Below are positions 14,497-23,174 of a stretch of 47,657 bases of DNA, piece after piece (within the stretch, counting starts at the first letter, position 1; every line of letters starts with the position of its first letter). Location: positions 1-47,657 of the forward strand of contig CAIQHB010000070.1 in NCBI GenBank assembly GCA_903871465.1, written 5' to 3'. The stretch is from an uncultured Methanosarcinales archaeon (GTDB taxonomy: Archaea; Halobacteriota; Methanosarcinia; Methanotrichales; Methanotrichaceae). The position numbers were made by a program, and so were the translations under genes. The notes beneath the pieces were generated by a model. The model was not told the origin of the DNA. It was given only the letters and a program-made list of their open reading frames with translations, and made no database searches.

Positions 14497-15624
14497 ATGA
14501 TATCGAATATGTCGAACTCATTACCATCTTTGCAAGGGAGGGAATTTGAAACGAAAAGACTACTGATTTTGGCGGTACTAGTCATTACTTTATTTAATAC
14601 AGTTGGAGCTGCCAACTACATGTACGAAAAGGCTTCCGTCAAGGGCCTTGGCTACAAGAATGTAGAGATGATCGTCTCCACCCAGACAGGCTTTAACGGC
14701 CAGAAGCTGGTCGAGAGAGAGTCCGGATCTGGAAACGTAATCACTGAGAAAACGGAGCTTGAGGCAGAAAGAGAGCTTAATCGAGACTATACCATTTCCG
14801 GCAACTGCCCGTGGCCTACAGGAACGGGATGCCCCATGGACTACGTTAATTTCACAAAGGAAGCCGAGTTTGAGTACATGCCCATCTCTTACCAGACGGG
14901 TTCTTACGACCAGAAGTGGGTAGAAAAGCTGTGCGTGCAGAACTACAGAATAGGCGCTGTGCTGACGGAGATGTACACCCATGCTGAGCATCTACAGAAG
15001 ACCACTGAGGTCAAGACCAGAGGATATGGGTGGGATCCGGCCGTAAAGCACGATCCTCAGACCATATATGGATATGGCGATAAGTTCTATGCGAAGGAGG
15101 GTTTCGATCCCAAGAATCCCGACTACACATTGACAAGCCCGGAACAGACTGACGAATTCCAAATTCCATATGTGGTGTCACATGATACCGAGAATTATGC
15201 GGCTGTGGCTTATGAATCTGATGATAACCCTCCTGAGCCGGAACCTATACCGGACCCACTTCCAGAACCGGAACCTATACCGGATCCACCGGAACCTCCA
15301 TTGCCACCAGATCCACCGGTGACTCCATCGCCTTCCGAACCAGTTATTAAGCCCGGCTACACGGATCCTGCAAAGGAATCCTTCTGTTCTGCCTGTTGCA
15401 CTGGTGTCCTTGAGGCAAACCTAAACAGCAATGTCATCGGTGTTGCTCATATTGGATGGATGTCACGTGACCCGACTGTCGATAATCAGCTCAAGGGTCG
15501 CCATGCTGAGTACGGTCGAAGTGTAGAAGACCTCACAGGCGTCTTCTCCATAGAGAAGTTTATCCAGCTATGGGGTAACTCCACTTGTGGAGCCATCAGT
15601 GTTGATTGGCTGCCGTGCGTTTAA
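14497..15624 (+). CDS. Large secreted protein with Pro-rich linker and YGRSVEDL segment
   Basis: The 375-residue protein has an export signal (KRLLILAVLVITLFNTVGAA at about residues 20-39), then a beta-rich domain to about residue 245 (KGLGYKNVEMIVSTQTGF is typical), with Cys residues that could pair in GNCPWPTGTGC. A linker rich in PEPEPIPDP repeats follows (about 245-285). The last ~90 residues contain FCSACCTGVLEANL, then EYGRSVEDLTGVFSIEKFI, and end SVDWLPCV. The YGRSVEDL segment recurs right after the signal peptide of the protein at 26481. No known domain; probably cell-surface or sheath associated. Confidence 0.75.
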   Translation: MISNMSNSLPSLQGREFETKRLLILAVLVITLFNTVGAANYMYEKASVKGLGYKNVEMIVSTQTGFNGQKLVERESGSGNVITEKTELEAERELNRDYTISGNCPWPTGTGCPMDYVNFTKEAEFEYMPISYQTGSYDQKWVEKLCVQNYRIGAVLTEMYTHAEHLQKTTEVKTRGYGWDPAVKHDPQTIYGYGDKFYAKEGFDPKNPDYTLTSPEQTDEFQIPYVVSHDTENYAAVAYESDDNPPEPEPIPDPLPEPEPIPDPPEPPLPPDPPVTPSPSEPVIKPGYTDPAKESFCSACCTGVLEANLNSNVIGVAHIGWMSRDPTVDNQLKGRHAEYGRSVEDLTGVFSIEKFIQLWGNSTCGAISVDWLPCV

Positions 15625-15647
15625 CTCGTAGATAATCTCCTCTTTTT

Positions 15648-16154
15648 TTGAGACGAACGGATAGGACAGGATTGAGATCTTCAATCCGGGCGGCTTTCTG
15701 GAAGGGGGTCCGGCTGGATAATTTGCTGGTCGCAACACAAGGTCGTGCAATCCTTCTCTTGCGGTCAAAACCTATTGCAGAGGAGAGATCAATCCTTGAG
15801 CGACTGACGGAAAGCGGAATTGTAGATGCTCGCGGAGAAGGCAAGAATCGCTCATACCGGTTCTCTGCCCACACCTACAAGCGACTGGGCCAGAAAGCTG
15901 CATATGTGCGACAGCGAGGCTTTGAACCTGTTCAAGTAGTGCAAATGGTGGGCCAGTATTTGGAGGCTTATGGGAAGATCACACGCAAGGAGGCAGCAGA
16001 GCTATGCAAGACCACCTCAACACAGGCACGTGATCTTCTGAGTCGGCTGGTGAAAAAGGGCATTCTGAAAATGTATGGCAGTAAGAAAGGAGCCTATTTT
16101 GCGGATGCATCCAAAAATATGGATGAAATCCAGATAGGATTTGGATGTATCTAA
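15648..16154 (+). pseudogene. C-terminal fragment of an AlbA_2/RecG-like transcription-regulator or helicase-related protein
   Basis: The 168-codon frame matches, from memory, the C-terminus of AlbA_2-type ATP-binding proteins often annotated RecG-like. LDNLLVATQGRAI, ILERLTESGIVDARGEGKNR and YRFSAHTYKRLG are the first winged helix. VGQYLEAYGKITRKEAAELC, then QARDLLSRLVKKG, is the second. The N-terminal AlbA_2 and ATPase-like domains (normally about 350 residues) are absent. It starts directly after the secreted-protein gene, so the front was lost or replaced. Confidence 0.6.
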
Positions 16155-16455
16155 AAATGGGCACATTTTGCCAAATCAAGTCGATATGCTAAGATCACCG
16201 ACTATTTATGATACCATTCGTTGGTTCAGTACGCCTTGTATCATTTAATAATTCCGCTTTGCTTGTAATGATATTATATAAAAACTTAGATTAATTAATT
16301 AATTTTTGAGACCCTCAATTCTTATGCTTATCGCCTAATAGAATCGTTTAAAAAAGGGTAGGATCAAATTGCATGGTATCTTCTGACAGCGCGTCGCGTT
16401 TATGCGTGGACTAATGCCTGTCCAAAAAATAACTGGAACTACTATCAAGGATCTT
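16155..16455. other. AT-rich non-coding gap
   Basis: Contains TTAATTAATTAATTTTT near 16292-16308, able to terminate transcription from the left by its T-run. No gene seen. Confidence 0.5.
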
Positions 16456-16743
16456 TTATGTTTTCTTCTCATCTGGTTTCTTTGCAGCTTGACCGTCTGC
16501 ATAACCTTGGCCGATTACGTAGCCGCCAACAATTCCAGTAATTGCTGTCAATATTCCAGAGAGGTTATCCTTAGTCACAAGACCCTGTAATGCTCCAATT
16601 GCGATAATTAGAGCTACTAAAATAAGTCCCGCTAATGTAATAAAGAATTTTCTGCTGTCAAGCTTGCTTTCGCCTTGACCCTCCTTAATAACATGTCCAT
16701 TTATTGCATTTGTTTCTAATTTGTTCTTTTTGGTATCATCCAT
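16456..16743 (-). CDS. Small single-pass membrane protein, glycine-rich C-terminus
   Basis: From Met at 16743 (MDDTKKNKLETNAINGHVI) the protein has a cytoplasmic charged N-terminus, a transmembrane helix FFITLAGLILVALIIAIGAL, and then a second weakly hydrophobic, Gly-rich stretch LTAITGIVGGYVIGQGYADG before a Lys/Asp tail. The pattern resembles small phage- or plasmid-type membrane proteins of unknown role. An alternative start lies nine codons upstream (16770). The upstream gap to 17086 shows no gene. Confidence 0.6.
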   Translation of the reverse strand: MDDTKKNKLETNAINGHVIKEGQGESKLDSRKFFITLAGLILVALIIAIGALQGLVTKDNLSGILTAITGIVGGYVIGQGYADGQAAKKPDEKKT

Positions 16744-17086
16744 TCCTATTTGCTTCGTTCCTATTTTCATTCTTCATTCCCGCCTCGATTTTTTGAGAGT
16801 AATTTGTTTGATTAAACATAAAAAGATAGCGATAGTTTCAGTTATATACGCCCTACATAAAGTTTTTATCTGCGATATCAAATGGCATCGGCGTACTTTC
16901 ACACTTTGCCAAAATTCACTTGTGGCGAACAACCTTCTAACCTTCTGTTTTAGAGCGCAACCTTCGTCCCTTACGAACTTTACAAAAACTTGCCAGGCAT
17001 ATATAGAGAAGCCTGGCATGTGTCAATTTTTTGTCAATCTGTGCTTTATCTGTAAGTCTTGAAACTATTTCGCGCCTACTTTCAAG

Positions 17087-17457
17087 ATGAGTCCAGCAAG
17101 TCTGGAAACAGTATCTCGACACAGGAATAGAGCCGGTTATGGCAAAGATATTGGTCGGCCCAAGAAGCACGATGATTCAAAGGATGCTCAGATTGTTATT
17201 TTGGCTTTTGCTCTTTACAGATTGGGAGCAGGGATGCTTGAGGTAGCAGCAAGAAAGGTCGATAAAACTTGCATCTACATAACCGTATCCACATGTATCT
17301 TAAAGCATCCGGCCTGACTCAAGATGATCCTAGCAAGAAGAAGCGACGCAAATGGGTTAGATATGAACAAAAGCATAGCCTATCCGCCAGCCATAAGACA
17401 TTGTTTTCAAGCTCTTCCAGATCGGAAGATATGTCTCTTACCATAAAGAAGCGCTGA
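17087..17457 (+). pseudogene. Broken integrase-core (rve/IS481-like) transposase remnant
   Basis: Two frames together resemble part of a transposase. Frame 1 (to about 17280) has DIGRPKKHDDSKDAQIVILA and YRLGAGMLEVAARKVDKTCI. Frame 2 (from about 17270) has HNRIHMYLKASGLTQDDPSK and KKRRKWVRYEQKHSLSASH, the block that normally precedes the DDE catalytic core. The shift happens near 17275-17285. Nothing of the catalytic core remains; the relic ends at the tRNA gene. Confidence 0.65.
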
Positions 17458-17562
17458 GGGTGAGATTTGAACTCACGAGGTGCGATGCACCGCTGGTTTG
17501 CTTGTCCCGGTGTTAAGCCCGGACCTCAAGACCAGCGCCGTAGGCCGCTTGGCTACCTCAGC
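17452..17562 (-). tRNA. tRNA-Ser(UGA), class II, with a ~26-nt intron
   Basis: On the minus strand the acceptor arms GCTGAGG and CCTCAGC pair perfectly with G as discriminator, as for archaeal Ser. D-arm GCC/GGC, T-arm GTGAG-TTCAAAT-CTCAC, long variable arm GTGCATCGCAC. The anticodon stem CTGGT/ACCAG closes only if about 26 nt (17499-17524) are removed, leaving loop C-T-TGA-G-A. The intron sits one base 3' of the anticodon, the canonical archaeal site, and can form a short helix (GTCCGG with CCGGGAC) suitable for a bulge-helix-bulge. No CCA is encoded. Confidence 0.88.
17499..17524 (-). other. tRNA-Ser intron
   Basis: This is the segment between G37 and A38 of the tRNA. Its removal restores a 7-base anticodon loop. 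Exact ends could shift by one base because of repeated G/A residues. Confidence 0.75.
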
Positions 17563-17666
17563 CCGCCTCTTATCTTTGGATCAGTAGATCTTAAGCCTGA
17601 CGATACCATTTCGCCCGGCAATTTCCTCTCGACAATTTTAATATCTCTTCGGACAGATTTTCTCCG

Positions 17667-18905
17667 ATGCTGATAAGAAACGTCTCCATTCTCAAATCAG
17701 GACAGATGCTGCATGGCCGTGATATTCTCATAATTGACCGCAGGATCGCGAAGATCGGCAAAGATCTGCGGGATGAAGTTGGGGATGATGTCATCGACGG
17801 CCGGGGAAAACTGGCCATTCCCGGGCTCATTAACGGTCACACTCACCTGGCCATGACTCTCTTGCGCGGCTACGCAGATGATATGGAGCTGATGCCCTGG
17901 CTCCGGGAGAAGATCTGGCCCCTGGAAGCCCGGCTGACTGCAGAGGATATTCGTTGGGGCGTTAAGCTCGGCTGCCTGGAACTGATTCGCTTCGGCATCA
18001 CCTGCTACTCGGACATGTACTACTTTCCGGATGAGACGGCCCAGGCTACACGGGAGATGGGCCTGCGGGCAATCATTTCCGGCGTGGTCTTCGATATGCG
18101 GCCCGAACTCCTCCTGGAGGTAGAGCCCTTCATCCGGCGCTGGAAAGGCGATGAGCTCATCACTCCGGCTGTAGGGCCACATGCCGCTTATACCTGCTCG
18201 GAAGAGACGCTGCAAAAAGCGAAGGAGATAGCAGACCGGCATGACGCAATGATTCATATCCACCTCTCCGAGACCCGCGAGGAGGTAGACGGCTTTTTGC
18301 TCTCCAAAGGCAAGAGTCCGGTGGAATATCTTGACTCTCTGGGGATGGTGAACGAGCGCCTGGCAGCCGTCCACTGCGTCTGGCTCTCGGAAGAGGACTG
18401 CTATCTTCTGGCGGAGAGAAAGGCCAATGTGGTGAACTGCACGGTGAGCAACCTGAAATTAGCGTCGGGCATTGCTCCTCTGAACACTCTGATGAAGGCG
18501 GGCGTGAACGTATGTCTTGGCACGGACGGAGCCTCGAGCAACAACAACCTCAGCCTCTTTGAGGAGATGAAGGTGACAGCCATCGTGCAGAAGAATGCTT
18601 ATCATACTCCTGCCGCCTTCTCAGCAGACCAGATCTGGCAAATCGGTACAAAGAATGCCTACAAAGCATTTGGCATGAATATGGGACTCAATGTAGGAGC
18701 TCAGGCAGACCTGGCCTTGATCGACTTGAGAAAACCCTGGTTCTGCCCGGAGACAAATATTCTCTCGCACCTTGTCTACAGCATGAACGGTGGGGTCGAT
18801 ACCACCATAGTTAACGGAAAAGTCCTCATGCGCGAGGGAGTCATACCCGGAGAGGAGGAGATTCTGGAAAAGGCACAGGAACGCTTTCTGCGCTTGACCT
18901 CTTAG
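17667..18905 (+). CDS. dadD: 5'-deoxyadenosine / SAH / MTA deaminase
   Basis: The 412-residue amidohydrolase has the metal-binding NGHTH at residues 56-60, HIHLSETREE with the third His, AVHCVWL with the fourth, and GTDGASSNN with the catalytic Asp. These are typical of the MtaD/DadD clade (MTA/SAH deaminase family). In methanogens the DadD enzyme deaminates 5'-deoxyadenosine, SAH and MTA, recycling products of radical-SAM and methyltransfer reactions. The N- and C-terminal beta-sandwich halves are both present, so it is complete. Start ATG 17667 gives MLIRNVSILKSG. It stands alone, downstream of tRNA-Ser on the opposite strand. Confidence 0.9.
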   Translation: MLIRNVSILKSGQMLHGRDILIIDRRIAKIGKDLRDEVGDDVIDGRGKLAIPGLINGHTHLAMTLLRGYADDMELMPWLREKIWPLEARLTAEDIRWGVKLGCLELIRFGITCYSDMYYFPDETAQATREMGLRAIISGVVFDMRPELLLEVEPFIRRWKGDELITPAVGPHAAYTCSEETLQKAKEIADRHDAMIHIHLSETREEVDGFLLSKGKSPVEYLDSLGMVNERLAAVHCVWLSEEDCYLLAERKANVVNCTVSNLKLASGIAPLNTLMKAGVNVCLGTDGASSNNNLSLFEEMKVTAIVQKNAYHTPAAFSADQIWQIGTKNAYKAFGMNMGLNVGAQADLALIDLRKPWFCPETNILSHLVYSMNGGVDTTIVNGKVLMREGVIPGEEEILEKAQERFLRLTS

Positions 18906-18945
18906 TGGTTCTCATCCTTATCCACTCTATATTCTTTTCCCAAAC

Positions 18946-19914
18946 TCAGTTCCTCGTGATTCGGCGCGATTTCCTCTTCTTGCCGAGAAATCTTCTCCGT
19001 CCATAGTAGCCTCCAGCCAGGAGCAGCAGAAGCAGCAGTCCTGCTGCCAAGAGAAGCCAGGTGATAGAAGATGCATTCTTATGCACCATGACAAGGAGGG
19101 CGAGGTCCTGGTCCTTGATCATTTGACCGCTCTGCTCAGGGTCCCGGTAGGAGATCTTAATCGGCAGAGGACTGTAGCCGGGAGTGGCATTTACATTTGT
19201 GAATACCTGTAGCTTCACCAGATAGGAGCTTCCCGGGTCCAGATCCACATCTCCTTTTTCATTCTCGGCCCGAAGAAAAGGCGGCAGAGGTCTGGCTTCA
19301 ACGTGCAGATCATTTGCAGGCTCATCGCCGCTATTTAAGATATCAAGCTCCAGGTTCGCCTCTTTTCCTGCAGTTGCCTCTTCCGTCACTTCTTTCAGCT
19401 CTATTTTGGGTCCGCGCACAACCTTTACAAGCAAAGGTATCTCAAAAGAGACTTCTTCATAACTGAAGACGAGATCAGGAGCGCTATCAACTCCTTCGGC
19501 CGTCACCTTGGATAGCCGGGAATAATTGAGGCGGAGCTGTAGAGGATAGATGCCCACATCTGTCAATTCTGTCTGGGCCATAAACTGTACTGTTTCATTC
19601 TCTCCCGGCGCGAGAGTGCCGGCCATCTGGATCCCGGAGAGCACATGGACCCTGTCATCGGAGCTTTCAAGCTCTGCCGTAATGCTGCTGGCATCGGCTT
19701 TTTTGAGATCTAGCTCCTCCGGCACTCCCAATGGGGAGGCATTGTTATGCAGCACGATGGATATCGTTGAAGCGCGGTCCATTTCCAGTGAACCATAGAT
19801 AGATGATGCCTCCAGATGAGGCTCCCCTGCCCGTTGATCTTCGCCATTGACCGCAATTGTCGTCGACAGGAAGAGAAGAACGAGAGCTATTCCCAGGATC
19901 CACGGTGCCTTCAT
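18946..19914 (-). CDS. S-layer/COG1361-like surface protein, C-terminal membrane anchor
   Basis: From Met at 19914 the protein opens with a signal sequence (MKAPWILGIALVLLFLST), has two or more Ig-like beta-sandwich repeats (for example GPKIELKEVTEEATAGKEAN, LELDILNSGDEPANDLHVEA), then a hydrophobic helix near the end (WLLLAAGLLLLLLLAGGYYG) followed by a basic tail RRRFLGKKRKSRRITRN. This is the layout of archaeal COG1361-type surface proteins anchored with the C-terminus in the cytoplasm. The longer frame from 19974 adds 20 unlikely residues. Possibly a glycosylated envelope component. Confidence 0.78.
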   Translation of the reverse strand: MKAPWILGIALVLLFLSTTIAVNGEDQRAGEPHLEASSIYGSLEMDRASTISIVLHNNASPLGVPEELDLKKADASSITAELESSDDRVHVLSGIQMAGTLAPGENETVQFMAQTELTDVGIYPLQLRLNYSRLSKVTAEGVDSAPDLVFSYEEVSFEIPLLVKVVRGPKIELKEVTEEATAGKEANLELDILNSGDEPANDLHVEARPLPPFLRAENEKGDVDLDPGSSYLVKLQVFTNVNATPGYSPLPIKISYRDPEQSGQMIKDQDLALLVMVHKNASSITWLLLAAGLLLLLLLAGGYYGRRRFLGKKRKSRRITRN

Positions 19915-20042
19915 CAAACCTATTAGAGCAGCCGTACCTTTTATCCTTACTGCCTGAATAATGGGGCCGGGCAATTTTGGTGGAATCGTGGAATCCTAAA
20001 TAGACAACCCTGAAAATTTGGTGTGGAAGCAGATCTGTGCAT

Positions 20043-20855
20043 CTACTCTGCCTGAGGAGTTTCCATAGCCTCTTTTGCATTGAGGCCCTTATGCACTACC
20101 CCGCAGATGCGGCGCACGATGAGTTCGGGATTCTCATGCTGGAAGACATTCCTGCCGATGGCAACTCCTCGTGCTCCTGCAGATATGGCTCCTTCCACCA
20201 TGCAAAGCAGATCCATCTCCGACTCCACTCTCGGCCCTCCTGCAATGACCACTGGAACGGGGCAGCTCTCTACCACCGTGGCAAAGCTGTCGGGGTCGCC
20301 GGTGTAGTTGGTCTTTACTATATCCGCACCAAGCTCTGCTCCCACTCTTGCCGCGTGGGCGATGTACTCGGCAGAGTATTCGTCTTTGATCTTCTTTCCT
20401 CGGGGGTACATCATAGCCAGCAGAGGCATACCCCACTCCTGGCAGTGGCGAGAGACCTCACCCAGAGTTGAGAGCATACGGCTTTCATCTTCTGCACCTA
20501 CATTGACGTGAATGCTCACGCCATCCGCCCCGATCTTCAGAGCCTCTTCCACAGTCGCCACCAGGACTTTGTTGTTGGGGTCCGGGCCAAGTGCGGTGGA
20601 GGCGGAGAGATGTATGATCAATCCCAGGTCTCGACCGTAGCCGCGATGGCCGAAGATTGCCGCCCCCTTGTGCACAACAGCTGCGTCCGCACCTCCGCGG
20701 GCCACGGCATCGGCGATGGTTTTGACGCTCTTGATACCCCTGATGGGACCTACAGTAACCCCGTGGTCCATCGGAATTATGACGGCATTTCCTGTACTGC
20801 GGTTGAATATCCTCTCCAGACGAATCGATGTTCCTCTCAATTTCGGCATCCCCAC
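20043..20855 (-). CDS. aroA': 2-amino-3,7-dideoxy-D-threo-hept-6-ulosonate (ADH) synthase
   Basis: The 270-residue class I aldolase-fold protein is full length and matches the archaeal ADH synthase (MJ0400-type). Key pieces are [16 protein letters not shown] with Asp30, [36 protein letters not shown], and [11 protein letters not shown] where Lys181 forms the Schiff base, then IAGGP and GRNVFQH for phosphate. It condenses an aspartate-semialdehyde unit with a 6-deoxy-5-ketofructose 1-phosphate to start aromatic amino acid synthesis in methanogens. The partner DHQ synthase II is not adjacent. The alternative, fructose-bisphosphate aldolase class IA, is less likely by these motifs. Confidence 0.88.
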   Translation of the reverse strand: MGMPKLRGTSIRLERIFNRSTGNAVIIPMDHGVTVGPIRGIKSVKTIADAVARGGADAAVVHKGAAIFGHRGYGRDLGLIIHLSASTALGPDPNNKVLVATVEEALKIGADGVSIHVNVGAEDESRMLSTLGEVSRHCQEWGMPLLAMMYPRGKKIKDEYSAEYIAHAARVGAELGADIVKTNYTGDPDSFATVVESCPVPVVIAGGPRVESEMDLLCMVEGAISAGARGVAIGRNVFQHENPELIVRRICGVVHKGLNAKEAMETPQAE

Positions 20856-21021
20856 GAATTGTGATTGAATTGCGATCTACCTAATGTACCTTCTAGTACA
20901 CCATAGTACATGTAATTGCTATGATGCGCATCAATGCGTATTTATAGTTTCCCGTTCTGGTCGGCTTGAAATTAGCAAGCCTGAAATAGTGGCAGGACGC
21001 CGTACCCTCGGAGTGATTTCG

Positions 21022-22050
21022 ATGGGTGGCGGTGTATCTTGTCCGGAGCGTATGCAAGAATTGGCAGGAATGACATTAATCGTTTCGCTGCTAGCGGCTC
21101 TATACATGAACTTGATTATCGGTATAGCACTGGCGGGAACGGAGACCGGCGAGTTCTGTCCAACCTGTCCCGATTGGACCGACCTGGACGGCTGGCTGGC
21201 CAAGAAGGAGGTCTACGAGAAAGCCCAGGGGATCGGCCAACCGGTCGGCTCCCAAAGCGGAAAAATAAATAGCAACGTGGTTGCGAGTCTCAAAGTCGAT
21301 CCATCGGCGAACGGCTATCCCGTTAATAAGCTTCTCACCAGGGCGACCTTGATCAAAAAAGATCAGGTTATTCTGGATGTTCGAGACCCGCAAGACTACC
21401 AATCAGGCCATATTCCCGGGGCCCGCAGCCTCTACTGGAAAGATATGCAAAAGGGTGGCATTCTGGACCCGGATCTTGCAATAAAGGCGCTGGAACGGGC
21501 TGGAGTGAACGGCAATGAGAGTCTTCTTGTCTATGGCGGATCGGATGAGGGAGCTGCTTTCGTCTTCTGGGCTCTTGGCTACCTCGGGCAAAAAGATGTG
21601 AGCCTGCTCGATGGTGGAGCCGATGCTGCCTGGAGTGCAGGCATCAAGAAGGATGTGTCCAAGACCACCTCTCCTGAGTCCAACTATACGGCTCGCACCG
21701 TTCCCTGGCTTTTGGTTACACCTGTCAATCTGGACCGTCTCCTGGCCCGGTCTGATATTCAGATTCTGGATGCGCGGGACTATTCCGACTATGGCATGAG
21801 CATGATTTCCAAGGCCATTTCGCTAAGTGCTGAAATGCTCTACAATGACGACTCCAAGATAAAAGATCCCGCTACCCTAAATGATCTGCTCAGCCGTCGC
21901 AGTCTGGATGAGAAGGGCGCCCAAGTTGTTTACGGCACACCCCAGGCTTACAGGCTCTTCTATAGCCTCAAGCTCATGGGCTATAATGTCACGCTGCTGG
22001 AAGGCGATTGGTGGATGAAGACAAAATGGGTCGTCAGCAGCGTAAAATAG
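21022..22050 (+). CDS. Secreted/anchored rhodanese-like protein with two domains, lacking catalytic Cys
   Basis: From ATG 21022 (or 21052) there is a hydrophobic N-terminus (MTLIVSLLAALYMNLIIGIA) then two rhodanese folds. The first has DQVILDVRDPQDYQSGHIPG and ends at SLLVYGGSDEG. The second has IQILDARDYSDYGMSMISKA and VVYGTPQAYRL. The active loop of a sulfurtransferase normally reads C-x5 near VVYC; here Gly occupies that place in both domains, so persulfide formation is not expected. A short Cys pair FCPTCPDW follows the signal. Probably a binding or scaffold rhodanese outside the membrane. Confidence 0.8.
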   Translation: MGGGVSCPERMQELAGMTLIVSLLAALYMNLIIGIALAGTETGEFCPTCPDWTDLDGWLAKKEVYEKAQGIGQPVGSQSGKINSNVVASLKVDPSANGYPVNKLLTRATLIKKDQVILDVRDPQDYQSGHIPGARSLYWKDMQKGGILDPDLAIKALERAGVNGNESLLVYGGSDEGAAFVFWALGYLGQKDVSLLDGGADAAWSAGIKKDVSKTTSPESNYTARTVPWLLVTPVNLDRLLARSDIQILDARDYSDYGMSMISKAISLSAEMLYNDDSKIKDPATLNDLLSRRSLDEKGAQVVYGTPQAYRLFYSLKLMGYNVTLLEGDWWMKTKWVVSSVK

Positions 22051-22074
22051 AGAAATTCTATTTTATTCATCAGA

Positions 22075-23031
22075 TTACGGAACATCCCGGAGCAGAGATG
22101 CGATTGCCATACGAATGGCTCCCGCCGATCCCAGCCGGGGCTTCCAGCCCAGCTTTTTGATCTTCTCGATGGAGAGCTGCATGACTAATACGTCGCCCTT
22201 CCAGCCCCTGCCATTCGTTCCGCCCGTATAATCGTACTTGACCTCGGAGAGCCCCATCTGCTCCACTACGATGTCTGCAATCTCTGTCACATCCACAGTG
22301 TCGGCTGAGCCTATATTGAAGACATTGGTCTCGTCGCTGGAGTGCTCCACGGCGTCTATCATTGCCCTGACACAGTCCTTTACTTCCAGGTAGGACTTGC
22401 GCTGCTTTCCTGATCCCAGGATCTTCAGTCTATCAGGATCTTCCCGCAATTTGCGTATGAAGTCCACCAGGACTCCATGCGTGCCCCGCTCACCCACGAT
22501 ATTGGCGAAACGGTAGATCCAGGACTGCATCTCGAAAGTGTGGCAATAGGAAGATATCAGCGCCTCGCAGGAGAGCTTCGATGCGCCGTAAAGGGAGATA
22601 GGCAGGAGTGGACCGTAATCCTCAGGTGTAGGCACTTTTGTCGCCTCCCCATAAACTGTGGACGTGGATGTGAATGCAATGCGTTGAACTCCAGATTTAC
22701 GCATAGCCTCCAAAAGGTTGTAGGTGGCCAGAACATTTTGCTCCAGGTGCACACTGGTGTTTTCCGCACCCAGTTTTACATCGGGATTGGCGGAAAGGTG
22801 AAAGACCATATCCTTTCCTTCCATTGCTTTTTTCAGCAGGCCGGCGTCCCTCAAGTCTCCATCCAGGAGATGGAAATCGGGATTATCGAGGTAGGGAGCC
22901 AGGAATTCTCTTTTTCCCGAGCTGAAGTTGTCGAGGACTGTTACTTCGTTCTCCAAAAGCAATCTTTCCACGAGGTGGCTGCCGATGAAGCCAGCGCCAC
23001 CCGTGACGAGGATGGATTGATCCTTAAGCAT
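22075..23031 (-). CDS. UDP-glucose 4-epimerase-like protein
   Basis: This 318-residue extended SDR has GGAGFIGS at residues 11-18, LDNFSSG at 33-39, TSTSTVYGEA with the active Ser, and Y148-GAS-K152. The tail includes SYLEVKDCVRAM, in place of the usual RDFVYV region, and NIGSADTVDVTEI. The length and motifs fit an archaeal NAD-dependent nucleotide-sugar epimerase; which sugar is unclear. It converges with the rhodanese gene (24 bp between stops) and diverges from tupA. It is the third such epimerase in the window, each at a separate locus. Confidence 0.86.
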   Translation of the reverse strand: MLKDQSILVTGGAGFIGSHLVERLLLENEVTVLDNFSSGKREFLAPYLDNPDFHLLDGDLRDAGLLKKAMEGKDMVFHLSANPDVKLGAENTSVHLEQNVLATYNLLEAMRKSGVQRIAFTSTSTVYGEATKVPTPEDYGPLLPISLYGASKLSCEALISSYCHTFEMQSWIYRFANIVGERGTHGVLVDFIRKLREDPDRLKILGSGKQRKSYLEVKDCVRAMIDAVEHSSDETNVFNIGSADTVDVTEIADIVVEQMGLSEVKYDYTGGTNGRGWKGDVLVMQLSIEKIKKLGWKPRLGSAGAIRMAIASLLRDVP

Positions 23032-23131
23032 CGTTCACATGGAATTCTCTCCAGGGTAATCAAGATTGTGGACTGGTGCAGAGCTTTGCCACCCTGTCCA
23101 TCATTCGATTGCCATTGGCCCGGCTTACATA

Positions 23132-23142
23132 GCTTATTTATC
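23132..23142 (+). promoter_or_regulatory. TATA box of the tup operon
   Basis: GCTTATTTATC fits an archaeal TATA box and lies about 40 bp upstream of ATG 23175, which would place transcription start near 23165 with a very short leader. Confidence 0.45.
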
Positions 23143-23174
23143 GTAAGCCCTTATGTTTAACTAGCGTGATATGT

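Noticed and set aside
16774-17062. Overlapping frames on both strands before the transposase relic
   Set aside because: Both are AT-driven with no recognisable motif; no sign of a gene.
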